From UBA1127 sp965116355 (GTDB lineage Bacteria > Chloroflexota > Dehalococcoidia > Lucifugimonadales > UBA1127), in NCBI GenBank assembly GCA_965116355.1, contig OZ220679.1, positions 2,480,001 to 2,544,000 of the forward strand: 64,000 nucleotides of DNA, given 5' to 3'. Under the pieces are notes generated by a model, which saw only the letters and a program-made list of their open reading frames with translations, was not told the DNA's origin and made no database searches. Positions 44,040 to 53,610 of the stretch are shown here, in pieces; positions within the stretch are counted from its first letter, which is position 1; every line of letters starts with the position of its first letter. Made by a program: the position numbers and the translations under genes.

Positions 44040-44757
44040 GGGCGATCTGGGAACAGTCCCCGGCAGCCGGGTGAGGCTGCGTCACAAGGATGGTAGTGCA
44101 TGGGGCGGGGGCTCGCCAAGGGCGGGTGCGGCAACGGGGGGCGCGGGGCTTGCTGTCGTTGAGGCAGGCGCCCCTATCCCACCCTTCCCCCGCTCACGGG
44201 GAAGGGGCTACTCCTCTTCGCTCCGACGAGGGAGGGAATTGAGTTGAGTTGCCGGCGTTTTCTGTTTGAGTTTTTTCGTTTCCAGATACGGGAAGGCCCG
44301 ATGACGACTGGAACGGCTGGTGGTCGTTCGTAGCTGGAGGGGGATTGAGTTGCATTGAATCGCAATTGAGTTGTGGGGGCCTTTTGTATTGGGAGTGGGT
44401 TGTTTTGCATTGAGCCACGAAACACAACGTTGCGCGTCCTGGCATTGCCGTCGCAGCCGCCGCGGTGGGGCGAACCGCAACGAAAACTCTGTTTCCGGAA
44501 GCTGCGGTTGGGCGGGGGTTGTCTCATTCATGGGGGCAGGGTAGCGGCGGGGGATGCACATGGTCGAGGGTGAGGCGGCAGGGGCGTGGGTTCCCGCCTG
44601 CGCGGGAACGACGAGCCGGGAAGGCAGGTTGTTGGGGGCGCCCCGTGGGGTCTGCGGCCCCCCATTCGTACTTCGATTTCCCTCAGCACGAACGGGTGTG
44701 AATTGCGGGGTTTGACGGCGTGGATTGCGGATGAGTACATTGCCGCCAGGAGGAGTC
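44040..44757. other. Gene-free region with short repeats
   Basis: No credible gene. 44170-44420 is less GC-rich and holds three or more copies of ATTGAGTTG (near 44237, 44344, 44367) and related TGCATTGA words. 44585-44695 carries GGTTCCCGCCTGCGCGGGAA, the GGGGTCTGCGGCCCC block and TTCGATTTCCCTCAGCACGA, the same modules as the tandem array at 45.6 kb. Confidence 0.6.
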
Positions 44758-45339
44758 ATGTTCAATTTGATAGCACCCAGAGACCTTGGGCCAATTCCGG
44801 CGCTGGCGGCGACGGCTTTTGTCGCACTGGCCGTTTTCGGGTGGACGGAGCGGACGATCCTTGCCGACCCGGACGGGATGTCCGTCCCGCACTGGCCGTG
44901 GAAGCTGTGGCAGATTGGCCCGCTGCTCATCGGGTTTGGCGGCGTCTGGTGGATCTGGCTGAGCACCCGGCGCGTCCCCTGGGTGCGCAGCCTTGCGATG
45001 GGCGCGCTGGCCCTAGCGGTCCTCGTCAACGGGTACAGCGATCTGTTCGGCGACAACTGGGGCAACGTGTGGCGCACCATCAATCCGCTCTTCATCGGCT
45101 CCTCAACCGTGGCCGCGGCCGGCCTGTGGCGGACCGGGAGCGCGACAGGGCGCGCGGCCGGAGCAGTCTCACTGGCGATGGGCGCCATCGTCTTCGCCAA
45201 CGCCTACTTCGTCGACAACGGGGTGCTCTGGCAGGCGCTGAACCCGCTGCGCATGCTCACGGCGCTCGCCTGGGCTGCCGTCGCGGGCGAGGCGAACACC
45301 GCCGCGTCGGAAGGCGGCGCGACGGCCAGCGACGGCTAG
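44758..45339 (+). CDS. Integral membrane protein, function unknown
   Basis: 193 residues from ATG 44758 with AGGAGG seven bases upstream. About six hydrophobic segments (ALAATAFVALAVFGW, LWQIGPLLIGFGGVWWIWL, LAMGALALAVLVNGY, INPLFIGSSTVAAAGLW, AGAVSLAMGAIVFANAYFV, LRMLTALAWAAVAGE). Short cytoplasmic tail. I do not recognise the family. Flanked on both sides by repeat-rich, gene-free DNA. Confidence 0.65.
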   Translation: MFNLIAPRDLGPIPALAATAFVALAVFGWTERTILADPDGMSVPHWPWKLWQIGPLLIGFGGVWWIWLSTRRVPWVRSLAMGALALAVLVNGYSDLFGDNWGNVWRTINPLFIGSSTVAAAGLWRTGSATGRAAGAVSLAMGAIVFANAYFVDNGVLWQALNPLRMLTALAWAAVAGEANTAASEGGATASDG

Positions 45340-45631
45340 CCGCCGGGCTGTACGGCGGCAGGCCGACTCCTTTCGGGCTTCGTTTTGTTGGTTTATTGCC
45401 ATTAGGTGCGTCGTTTCCTTTCCCTACGATTTGCGGCTCCGCCAGATACGCTCCACGGATTCGTTTTGGCGCGAAAAAAATTCGAATCGGTTGCAAGCCC
45501 GTAACTGGAAGTCGACTCGGGGCGGCTGGATGGCGACTACGGAAGCCGAGAGCGACGCTGGACCGCCAGCATGCGGGTGAGGGTAGCGGGGAGGGCGGGG
45601 CGCGCGCGCGGTGGTGGTGTCAGGGGGGGGG

Positions 45632-46543
45632 GCGCTATTGGGGGAGGGCGCCATGGAGCCTGCGGGCCCCATTCATGCTTCGATTTCCCTCAGCACGAAC
45701 GGTGCTATCCCGCGTCGAGCTTTATCCTGTGGAGGTACGACGGGAGGACCAAGCGGGGTTTCTGGGCACCGGCTTGCGCCGGTGAAACGAGGGGAGGGGG
45801 CTGCCCTTCGACGGGCTCAGGGCGAACGGCGGGGGATGGCGTGATTGGCGAGCGGCGGGGTTCCTGCCTGCGCAGGAACGACGGGGGGTGAGGTGGGAAG
45901 GGTGTCCGGGGCGGGGGTTCTGGATACCAGCGTGCGCCGGTATGACGAGGTTAGGGGGTGATTGGGGACGGCGGGCGTTATTGAGGGAGGGCGCCGTGGG
46001 GCCTGCGGCCCCCATTCATGCTTCGATTTCCCTCAGCACGAACGGTGCTATCCCGCGTCGAGCTTTATCCTGTGGAGGTACGACGGGAGGACCAAGCGGG
46101 GTTTCTGGGCACCGGCTTGCGCCGGTGAAACGAGGGTGGGGGCTGCCCTTCGACGGGCTCAGGGCGAACGGCGGGGGATGGCGTGATTGGCGAGCGGCGG
46201 GGTTCCTGCCTGCGCAGGAACGACGGGGGGTGAGGTGGGAAGGGTGTCCGGGGCGGGGGTTCTGGATACCAGCGTGCGCCGGTATGACGAGGTTAGGGGG
46301 TGATTGGGGACGGCGGACGTTATTGGGGGAGGGCGTCGTGGGGCCTGCGGCCCCCCGTTCATGCCCTTCGAGAGCCTCAGGGCGAACGGCGCTATCTTGC
46401 ATCGAGCTTTGTTCCTGTGCAGGTACGATGGGAGGACAAAGAGGGGTTCCTGGGCACCGGCTTGCGCCGGTGAAACGAGGGGAGGGGGGCGGGGGCTGCC
46501 CTTCGACGGGATCAGGGCGAACGGTAGGTACGGCAAGGAAGGG
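45632..46543. repeat. Tandem array of a 343-bp unit, about 2.7 copies
   Basis: Units start at 45632, 45975 and 46317 (periods 343 and 342); the third is cut at 46543. Copies 1 and 2 are nearly identical, copy 3 is diverged. Each unit is a string of the window's intergenic modules: GCGGCCCC block, TTCGATTTCCCTCAGCACGA, CACCGGCTTGCGCCGGTGAA, CCCTTCGACGGGCTCAGGGC, GGTTCCTGCCTGCGCAGGAA and ATACCAGCGTGCGCCGGTAT. Open frames across it (up to 649 codons on the plus strand) are artefacts of high GC. The 45340-45631 gap before it shows nothing else. Confidence 0.85.
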
Positions 46544-46577
46544 AGCCCAGTCCGTTGTTGTGCGGACTGGGCTCCCT
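46540..46577. terminator. Terminator of the metK operon
   Basis: AGGGAGCCCAGTCCG (46540-46554) and its exact complement (46563-46577) around an eight-base loop. On the minus strand it is followed by TCCTTGCC, so the T-tract is weak. Confidence 0.65.
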
Positions 46578-46595
46578 CGGTTCGCCTGGGGTGGG

Positions 46596-47813
<1,218 letters not shown>

Positions 47814-47849
47814 GCTCTCTCCTTGCCTACCGTCTAATTTCCAAGGGGG

Positions 47850-48650
47850 CTAGCTCTCCGCAGCCGGGCGGGACCGCCTGCGAGGCGCGGGCGCGGGTTT
47901 CTCTTCCTCGCCTGCCTCGCTGGGCGCGGCCTGTTCGGATGGCGCGGCAGCGGCCCGGGTGGAACGACGGCGGGTGGGCGCGGGCGCGGGTTCGGCTGCG
48001 GGCTCGGCGGTGTCGGCAGCGGCTGCGGCGCGGGTGGACCTGCGGCGCGTAGGCGCAGGCGCAGGTTCCACAGCGGGGGCAGGTTCCGCAGCGGGCGCAG
48101 CTTCCACAGCAGGGGCAGCCTCTGCAGCGGGCGCCGGTTCCTCGGCTGGCGCTGGTTCTTCGGCAGGAGCTTCTTCGGCCGCGGGTGCAGCTTCCTCAGC
48201 AGGCGGCGCGTCCGCTACGGGCGCCGCCTCCGCCACGGGCTCTTCAGCCACCGCCGCTTCAACCGGCGCGGCTTCCTCGGCTACGGCAGCCGGTTCGGGC
48301 TCAGGGGCCTCCGCCGGCGCTTCCTCGGCGGGGGCGGCGGGCCGGGCCGGAGCGCGGCGAGGCGGCGACGCCGGGGCCGCTCGGCGCTGGACGATGCTCG
48401 TGCCGCTGGACACGGGGGCCGCGGCGGCCGCGACGGCCTGCGCCAACGTCGGCGAGAGGGTCGCGCCCTCGGTCTCGCTGAGGTAGTTGACGGTGCGGAG
48501 GACGCCGCTGCTTGCGGAGCCGGCCAGCCGGTCGAGCTGGTCGAGGGTGATGTCACCCTTGATGAGCCTGCGGGCGAGGCCGCGGCGGTCGCGCTGCTTC
48601 TTGCGCGTGATGCGGTGCTTGAGTGTGGTGATCCTGCGCTTCTTGTACAT
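47850..48650 (-). CDS. Ala/Pro/Glu-rich low-complexity protein with basic N-terminus
   Basis: 266 residues. The first 60 are strongly basic and helical (MYKKRRITTLKHRITRKKQRD, GLARRLIKGDITLDQLDRLAG), suggesting nucleic-acid or ribosome binding. Residues about 100-205 are an Ala/Pro/Glu string (PAEEAPAEAPEPEP...). The C-terminus repeats PAPTRRRSTRAAAA twice and ends in a third variant PAPRRRSRPAAES. The alternation of an acidic and a basic tail is reminiscent of histone-like or ribosome-associated proteins, but no family is recognised. It lies between the rhodanese gene (22 bases) and metK (36 bases). Confidence 0.6.
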   Translation of the reverse strand: MYKKRRITTLKHRITRKKQRDRRGLARRLIKGDITLDQLDRLAGSASSGVLRTVNYLSETEGATLSPTLAQAVAAAAAPVSSGTSIVQRRAAPASPPRRAPARPAAPAEEAPAEAPEPEPAAVAEEAAPVEAAVAEEPVAEAAPVADAPPAEEAAPAAEEAPAEEPAPAEEPAPAAEAAPAVEAAPAAEPAPAVEPAPAPTRRRSTRAAAAADTAEPAAEPAPAPTRRRSTRAAAAPSEQAAPSEAGEEEKPAPAPRRRSRPAAES

Positions 48651-48672
48651 TGTGTTCCTTTCGCTTCGTGGT

Positions 48673-49029
48673 CTACGGCTCGTCGCCGTAGCTGGTGGGG
48701 TAGTCCCGGTTCACCCAGCCGGGAGTGCCGTCCTCAATGTTGTAGAGGTTCTCCGGGTCAATGCCCATGGCGGCAGACATCTCGCAGGCGAGGGCGCTGC
48801 GCTGGCCCATGGCGCAGATGAAGAGGAGCTTCTTATCCCTGGGGAGCTCGTCGACGCGGGTGAGCACGGTGTCGACGGGCATGAAGATCGCATTCGTCAC
48901 GTGGCCAGCAGCGTACTCGTCCGGGTTGCGCACGTCGACGACGGCGACGTTGGGGTCGCTGTCGACCATCTCCTTGGCTTCCTCCGCGTTGATGCGGTAG
49001 AAGGGCTCGCCGGGGTTCTTCCTTGCCAT
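48673..49029 (-). CDS. Rhodanese-domain protein
   Basis: 118 residues from ATG 49029 (GGAGG upstream). Single rhodanese domain: INAEEAKEMVDSDPNVAVVDVRNPDEYAAGHV and the active-site loop FICAMGQRSALACEM with catalytic Cys in CAMGQRS. It likely carries sulfane sulfur or acts as a phosphatase-like domain; with mtaP, mtnA and metK around it, a role in sulfur handling is plausible. Confidence 0.85.
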   Translation of the reverse strand: MARKNPGEPFYRINAEEAKEMVDSDPNVAVVDVRNPDEYAAGHVTNAIFMPVDTVLTRVDELPRDKKLLFICAMGQRSALACEMSAAMGIDPENLYNIEDGTPGWVNRDYPTSYGDEP

Positions 49030-49076
49030 TGCCGTCCTCCCTCTGGATCGTCCTTTCCCGTAGTTGGTTGTGTCAG

Positions 49077-49949
49077 CTATGCCCTGTCGCCCAAGAGCAG
49101 CTTCAGGCGCTGCGTCACGCCGGCGGGCCGCACCTCGGGGGCGGTCACAACTGCCATGTCGAGGGCGTGGGCGCAGGCGCAATCGCGCTCGCCACCGAGG
49201 CCGCCGCCAAGGCGGGGCACGATGCGCTGGAGCACCTGCTGGGCGGTGGCGACGTTGTGGTGCAGGTTACGGAGCACCACGTCCACGGAGACGTTGTCGT
49301 GCTCCGGGTGCCATACATCATAGTCGGTCACGCAGGCGAGGGTGCCGTAGCAGAGCTCGGCCTCGCGGGCGAGCTTGGCCTCGGGGAGCGCGGTCATGCC
49401 GATGATGCTGGCGCCCCACGAGCGGTACAAGTTCGACTCGGCGATGGTCGAGAAGGCGGGGCCTTCCATGACGACGCAGGTGCCGCCGTCGTGGACGTTG
49501 GCGCCGGCCTCGCGGCATGCCTCGACGAGGAGGCTGCGCATGCCGGCGCAGAAGGGCTCGGCGAAGTCTACGTGGGCGACGATGCCGTCGCCAAAAAACG
49601 AGGACACGCGCTGGCGTGTCCTGTCAATGAGCTGGTCCGGGACCACCATGTCCTGCGGGGCCATCTCCTCCCTGAGGCTGCCGACGGCGCTGACGGAGAT
49701 GACGCGCTCGACGCCGAGAAGCTTGAGGGCGTAGATGTTGGCGCGGACGGGCAGCTCGGTCGGAGTGAGGCGGTGGCCCTTGCCGTGCCGCGACAGGAAG
49801 GCGATCTCGACGCCGTGGTAGCTGCCGACGACGATGGGGCCGCTGGGCGCGCCGAAGGGCGTGTTGACCTCGACCTCCTGGACGTCGGTGAGGCCGGACA
49901 ACTCGCTGAGGCCGGTGCCGCCAATGACGCCGATGCTCGCGTTAGGCAT
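49077..49949 (-). CDS. mtaP: S-methyl-5'-thioadenosine phosphorylase
   Basis: 290 residues: IGVIGGTGLSELSGL at the N-terminus, SRHGKGHRLTPTELPVRANIYAL, VVMEGPAFSTIAESNLYRSWGASIIGMTALPEAKLAREAELCY. This is the MTAP/PNP trimer family; the SxxS phosphate and substrate loops are intact. Splits methylthioadenosine into adenine and 5-methylthioribose-1-phosphate, the substrate of the mtnA product encoded just upstream (eight-base overlap). Confidence 0.92.
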   Translation of the reverse strand: MPNASIGVIGGTGLSELSGLTDVQEVEVNTPFGAPSGPIVVGSYHGVEIAFLSRHGKGHRLTPTELPVRANIYALKLLGVERVISVSAVGSLREEMAPQDMVVPDQLIDRTRQRVSSFFGDGIVAHVDFAEPFCAGMRSLLVEACREAGANVHDGGTCVVMEGPAFSTIAESNLYRSWGASIIGMTALPEAKLAREAELCYGTLACVTDYDVWHPEHDNVSVDVVLRNLHHNVATAQQVLQRIVPRLGGGLGGERDCACAHALDMAVVTAPEVRPAGVTQRLKLLLGDRA

Positions 49950-51030
49950 TGGGCGCCTCCGCGCGCAGGCTCTCGGCGTAGGGCGGCGTGTGGACGCCGC
50001 GCTCGGTGACGATGGCGGTAATGAGCTCGGCGGGGGTCACGTCGAAGGCGGGGTTGGCGACGGCGACGCCCTCGGGAGCGGCTTGCACGCCGAGGGGGGC
50101 GGCGACCTCGGAGGGGTCGCGCTGCTCGACGGTGATGGCGCCGCCGGTGGGGGTGTCGAGGTCGACGGTGCTGGAGGGCGCGGCGACGTAGAAGGGGACG
50201 CCGTGGGCCCTCGCGAGGAGGGCGAGGGCGTAGGTGCCGATCTTGTTGGCGACGTCGCCGTTGGCGGCGATGCGGTCAGCGCCGACGATGACGGCGTCGA
50301 TGCCGCCGTCGCGGAGGACGGAGGCGGCCGCGGCGTCGATGATGAGGGTCACGGGGATGCCCTCCTGCGCGAGCTCCCACGCCGTGAGGCGCGCGCCCTG
50401 CAGGAGGGGGCGGGTCTCTGTGGCGACGACGCCGGCGAGGGCACCTCGCTCCCACGCGGCCCGGACGATGCCGAGGGCGGTGCCGTAGCCGGCCGTGGCG
50501 AGGGCGCCGGTGTTGCAGTGGGTCAGGACGCGGGCGTTCGGCGGCAGGAGGGCCGCGCCGTGGGCGCCGATGGCCATGTTGGCGCGGAGATCCTCGGCCT
50601 CAATGGCCTCGGCCTCGGCGAGGGCTCGCTCGGCGGCTTCGGCGGGCGTGGGGGCGGACTCGGCGGCGCGGAGGGTGCGGGCGACGGCCCACGGCAGGTT
50701 GACGGCGGTGGGGCGGGCCGCGGCGAGTCGTTCGGCGGCTGTGGTGAGATCTCGGCGGAAGGTTGCATGGTCGTCGTGGGCGAGGGCGCTCGAAGCGAGC
50801 GTGCTCGCTGCAAGCGCGACACCATAGGCGCCGGCGACGCCGATGGCGGGGGCGCCGCGGACCTGCATCGACTGGATGGCGGTCACGACGTCCTGCCAGC
50901 GGTCGAGCTCGACGTGCTCGACGCGGGCGGGCAGCAGCCGCTGGTCCAGCAGTCGCAGGCGGCCACCGGTCCACTCGAGGGGCTTCACTCTTGCTGTTCT
51001 GGCAGTCGTCGTAATGGTCTCCCCCACCAT
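49942..51030 (-). CDS. mtnA: S-methyl-5-thioribose-1-phosphate isomerase
   Basis: About 362 residues; ATG 51030 taken, though no clear ribosome site precedes it (TTG 51042 and GTG further in are alternatives). Contains VRGAPAIGVAGAYGVALA, HCNTGALATAGYGTALGIVR with the catalytic Cys, VVATETRPLLQGARLTAWEL and IDAVIVGADRIAANGDVANKIGTYALALLA with the catalytic Asp. Second step of methionine salvage. First gene after the SAM-I riboswitch. Confidence 0.92.
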   Translation of the reverse strand: MVGETITTTARTARVKPLEWTGGRLRLLDQRLLPARVEHVELDRWQDVVTAIQSMQVRGAPAIGVAGAYGVALAASTLASSALAHDDHATFRRDLTTAAERLAAARPTAVNLPWAVARTLRAAESAPTPAEAAERALAEAEAIEAEDLRANMAIGAHGAALLPPNARVLTHCNTGALATAGYGTALGIVRAAWERGALAGVVATETRPLLQGARLTAWELAQEGIPVTLIIDAAAASVLRDGGIDAVIVGADRIAANGDVANKIGTYALALLARAHGVPFYVAAPSSTVDLDTPTGGAITVEQRDPSEVAAPLGVQAAPEGVAVANPAFDVTPAELITAIVTERGVHTPPYAESLRAEAPNA

Positions 51031-51040
51031 GACGGGCAAC

Positions 51041-51070
51041 AAAAAGAGCTTCCCGGCGAGAGAAGCTCTT
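51041..51070 (-). terminator. Expression-platform terminator of the SAM-I riboswitch
   Basis: Minus strand AAGAGCTTC (51070-51062) pairs with GAAGCTCTT (51052-51044) followed by TTTG. It is expected to form when SAM is bound, shutting off mtnA and the genes behind it. Confidence 0.8.
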
Positions 51071-51080
51071 GACGGAAGAA

Positions 51081-51197
51081 CACTCTCATCGATTCAAGCC
51101 GCGCTGCAGCTTGACGGCGTTGGCACCGTATCCCACGTGGGCCGGTTGCCGGGCGTCCTCGGGCCGTTCCCTCAGCCACTCTGGATAAGAGCAGTGC
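51081..51197 (-). promoter_or_regulatory. SAM-I (S-box) riboswitch
   Basis: The minus strand reads CTCTTATCCAGAGTGGCTGA, then GGGAACGGCCCGAGGACGCC and CGGCAACC, matching the S-box consensus (CTTATC..AGAG..GAGGGA..GGCCC..GA..CCCGGCAACC). The 3' P1 strand GATGAGAGTG (51090-51081) pairs back to CACTGCTCTTATC. Placed between a near-consensus promoter and a terminator in front of mtnA. Confidence 0.92.
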
Positions 51198-51220
51198 GCC
51201 GGTATGGAATTGTTGGTGCC

Positions 51221-51249
51221 ATAGTAGCTGAGGGCCTACCCCGTGTCAA
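51221..51249 (-). promoter_or_regulatory. Promoter of the SAM-I/mtnA operon
   Basis: Minus strand TTGACA (51249-51244), 17-base spacer, TACTAT (51226-51221). Confidence 0.7.
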
Positions 51250-51736
51250 GGAAATACTTTGAGTGGGTTAGCATTGGTGTGGCGAATAGTGTTGGGAGTG
51301 TGGCGGGGGATGAGCGGGGGATTCGACTTCGGAAATCGAATCGTAGCTGTAGCGGGGAGTTTCAGCTACGACTTTTGCAAAATGTTTTGAAACGATTCGT
51401 AGCTGTTACGGCGCGACTCGGGCATCCTTTGGGGGCGGGTCCTGCCGCGTGCCGGGTTTATGGCAGGAGGATAGCGGGGGAGAAGGAGGTGCGCTACGGG
51501 GCGGCGTCAGGGGAATTGTGCTTTGATGTCCTTGCGGGCGAGCGGGGGCTGGGCACCGGCTTTCGCCGGTGAAACGGGGGTGGCTGGCGCCGCTCGGTTT
51601 GCAGGAGTTCCTGCCTACGCAGGACCCTTCGACAAGCTCAGGGCAATCGGGCGTCGGGGAGATGCGCGGAGGCTGTTGCGGGCTGCGGGGCTGACGCTAT
51701 AGTGGGGGCAGTTGGAACTGAATGAGGAGGGGGGCG
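51250..51736. other. Gene-free region with an AT-richer palindromic island and repeats
   Basis: 51335-51420 holds TCGTAGCTG..CAGCTACGA as a 9-bp inverted repeat and two direct copies of CGTAGCTGT (near 51342 and 51400) in less GC-rich DNA. 51548-51645 carries the standard modules CACCGGCTTTCGCCGGTGAA, a GAGTTCCTGCCTACGCAGGA palindrome and CCCTTCGACAAGCTCAGGGC. No gene is visible. Confidence 0.6.
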
Positions 51737-52492
51737 ATGGCGAGGCTGGAGGGGAAGGTGGCCATCATCAGCGGCGGCGCGAAGGGCCAGGGGGCGATGG
51801 AAGCGCGGATGTTCGCTCGCGAGGGGGCGAAGGTGGTCATCGGGGACCTGCTGGACGCCGAGGGGCGGGCCGTCGCGGCGGAGATCGCGGAGGCGGGCGG
51901 CGACTGCACGTACGTGCACCTGGACGTGACGAGCGAGGACGACTGGCGGGCGGCCGTCGAGACGGCGGTGTCGGAGTACGGCAAGGTGGACGTGCTGGTG
52001 AACAACGCGGGCATCCTGATGAACGGGCGCGTGGAGACCACGACCGAGGAGGAATGGGACGCCGTGATGGACATCAACGCGAAGGGCGTCTTCTTCGGAA
52101 CGAAGGCGGTGATCGCGGAGATGCGGAAGGCGGGCGGGGGCTCGATCGTCAACATCTCGTCGATTGCGGGGATGGTCGGCAGTCCGAACTACGTGGCGTA
52201 CAACGCGTCCAAGGGCGCGGTGCGGCTGCTGACGAAGTCGACGGCGGTGCAGTACGGCCGGGAGGGGATCCGGGCGAACTCGATCCACCCGGGGCCGATC
52301 GACACGGACATGATCCGGATCTCGTGGCAGGACTCGTCACGCGGGCCGGAGGAGACGATTGCTCGGACGCTGCTGGGGCGGATGGGGACGGTGGAGGACA
52401 TCGCGAACGGGGCGCTGTTCCTGGCGTCGGACGAGTCGTCGTTCATGACGGGGAGCGAGCTGGTGATGGACGGCGGTGTGACGGCGATTTAG
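51737..52492 (+). CDS. Short-chain dehydrogenase/reductase
   Basis: 251 residues from ATG 51737 (GAGGAGG upstream). SGGAKGQGAMEARMFA (dinucleotide binding), NNAGILMNG, catalytic Ser/Tyr/Lys in VNISSIAGMVGSPNYVAYNASKGAV and FMTGSELVMDGGVTAI. The classical SDR fold is complete; GDLLDAEG (Asp after beta-2) points to NAD rather than NADP. Related to cyclopentanol or hydroxysteroid dehydrogenases; the substrate is unknown. Confidence 0.88.
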   Translation: MARLEGKVAIISGGAKGQGAMEARMFAREGAKVVIGDLLDAEGRAVAAEIAEAGGDCTYVHLDVTSEDDWRAAVETAVSEYGKVDVLVNNAGILMNGRVETTTEEEWDAVMDINAKGVFFGTKAVIAEMRKAGGGSIVNISSIAGMVGSPNYVAYNASKGAVRLLTKSTAVQYGREGIRANSIHPGPIDTDMIRISWQDSSRGPEETIARTLLGRMGTVEDIANGALFLASDESSFMTGSELVMDGGVTAI

Positions 52493-52534
52493 GGGGGTGG
52501 CGCAAAACTCACGCAAAGAGCCAGTGGGGGAGGG

Positions 52535-52562
52535 TTGGCAGCCCTCCCCGATCTGGTATACT
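52535..52562 (+). promoter_or_regulatory. Extended -10 promoter for a probably leaderless transcript
   Basis: TTGGCA (52535-52540), 16-base spacer, TGGTATACT (extended -10, box 52557-52562). The expected start point coincides with the ATG at 52570. Confidence 0.6.
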
Positions 52563-52569
52563 GGGACGT

Positions 52570-53040
52570 ATGTTCGCATTCTTGACTCGTCAACTGAGTG
52601 TCCAGTCCGGCCGCGACATCAAGCCGACGCCGGATCTGCTCGCATGGCTGGCGCCGGCGATGCTCATGGCGTTCGTATGGACGATCGCAGCAGCCATAGA
52701 CGTCATGGGACTTCCCGGCGACGACTTCGCCACCAGCTTCCTGCGCGGTTCACTTTGGCTGCAGGTCTTCACAATGGTCTACGTCACGGTTCCCCTTATC
52801 GTGTGCGCCCTCAGCGACCCAGTGGAGATCAGGCTGGCCATGCGGACGTCGATCGTCAGCTTGGCAAGCTTCTTGCCCAGAGTAATTCCCAGAATACTTC
52901 ACTTCCTGGAGACGTTGGTCGGCCATCCGACCGCCAAGCCAATCCTCGCGACGCCAGAAGGCGTACGACCAAGAATCCTGCCACAGCCATCAATCCTCGC
53001 CCTTGGTTTCTCCCCTGGCGTTTCCCCTCAGATCGAATAG
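52570..53040 (+). CDS. Membrane protein, function unknown
   Basis: 156 residues from ATG 52570. Two hydrophobic segments (LLAWLAPAMLMAFVWTIAAAI, about 23-43; LWLQVFTMVYVTVPLIVCAL, about 62-81), an amphipathic region (SLASFLPRVIPRILHFLETLV) and a Pro-rich tail. There is no ribosome site and the promoter -10 box ends eight bases before the ATG. No family recognised. Confidence 0.55.
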   Translation: MFAFLTRQLSVQSGRDIKPTPDLLAWLAPAMLMAFVWTIAAAIDVMGLPGDDFATSFLRGSLWLQVFTMVYVTVPLIVCALSDPVEIRLAMRTSIVSLASFLPRVIPRILHFLETLVGHPTAKPILATPEGVRPRILPQPSILALGFSPGVSPQIE

Positions 53041-53142
53041 CTCCACTCCTCCAATAGGCCCCGCTTTCTGATTTTCTGCTCTATTCGGAACATCGGACGG
53101 GATGCGCTTTTCTTTCCAGAAACAACACATTGGAGGTGTGCC

Positions 53143-53382
53143 ATGAAACTCCTTGGAGCAATAGCTATGTCCGCAGTGCTTGCCGCAGTGATTACCAGCG
53201 TCGGACTCCCAATCGCATGGGTTGGGATTTGGAGCGTGATCGTGCCCCTCATCTTTGATGGGTGGACATGGCAGGGATACGACGCATTGGTCCGCCCTTT
53301 GTTCTTCATCGGGGGATTTGCTGGCGCAGTGGTGGGCGCGATCACCGGGATGAAGGGTGCCAGCCGCAAACGACGCCGGTAG
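53143..53382 (+). CDS. Small membrane protein, function unknown
   Basis: 79 residues from ATG 53143 with GGAGG eight bases upstream. Two hydrophobic segments (LLGAIAMSAVLAAVITSVGL and PLFFIGGFAGAVVGAITGM) and a strongly basic C-terminal tail KGASRKRRR. Followed by a good terminator. Not recognised. Confidence 0.6.
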   Translation: MKLLGAIAMSAVLAAVITSVGLPIAWVGIWSVIVPLIFDGWTWQGYDALVRPLFFIGGFAGAVVGAITGMKGASRKRRR

Positions 53383-53411
53383 TATTCAAGGCGAGTCACT
53401 ACCCTATGACA

Positions 53412-53446
53412 GAAATGGGGCGACCTGCAGGCCGCCCCATTTCCAT
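53412..53446 (+). terminator. Rho-independent terminator
   Basis: GAAATGGGGCG (53412-53422) and its exact complement (53433-53443), with TTTCC at the 3' side. Confidence 0.75.
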
Positions 53447-53610
53447 TCCCAATTCGAACGAAGGCGGATGGAACAATGCCACCCCATCGGGGACTGCAAG
53501 CATTATTGAGGTTCCCCACCCCTTCCCGCCGTTTCACCTGCCTTCACCCGCGCTGTATACTGAGACCGGAACGCCCCGGCTGGGGGTAGTGCAGTTCGGA
53601 GGGCAATGTT

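Noticed and set aside
45632..46543. CRISPR array
   Set aside because: The repeat unit is 343 bp with no short repeat/unique spacer alternation and no cas genes in the window.
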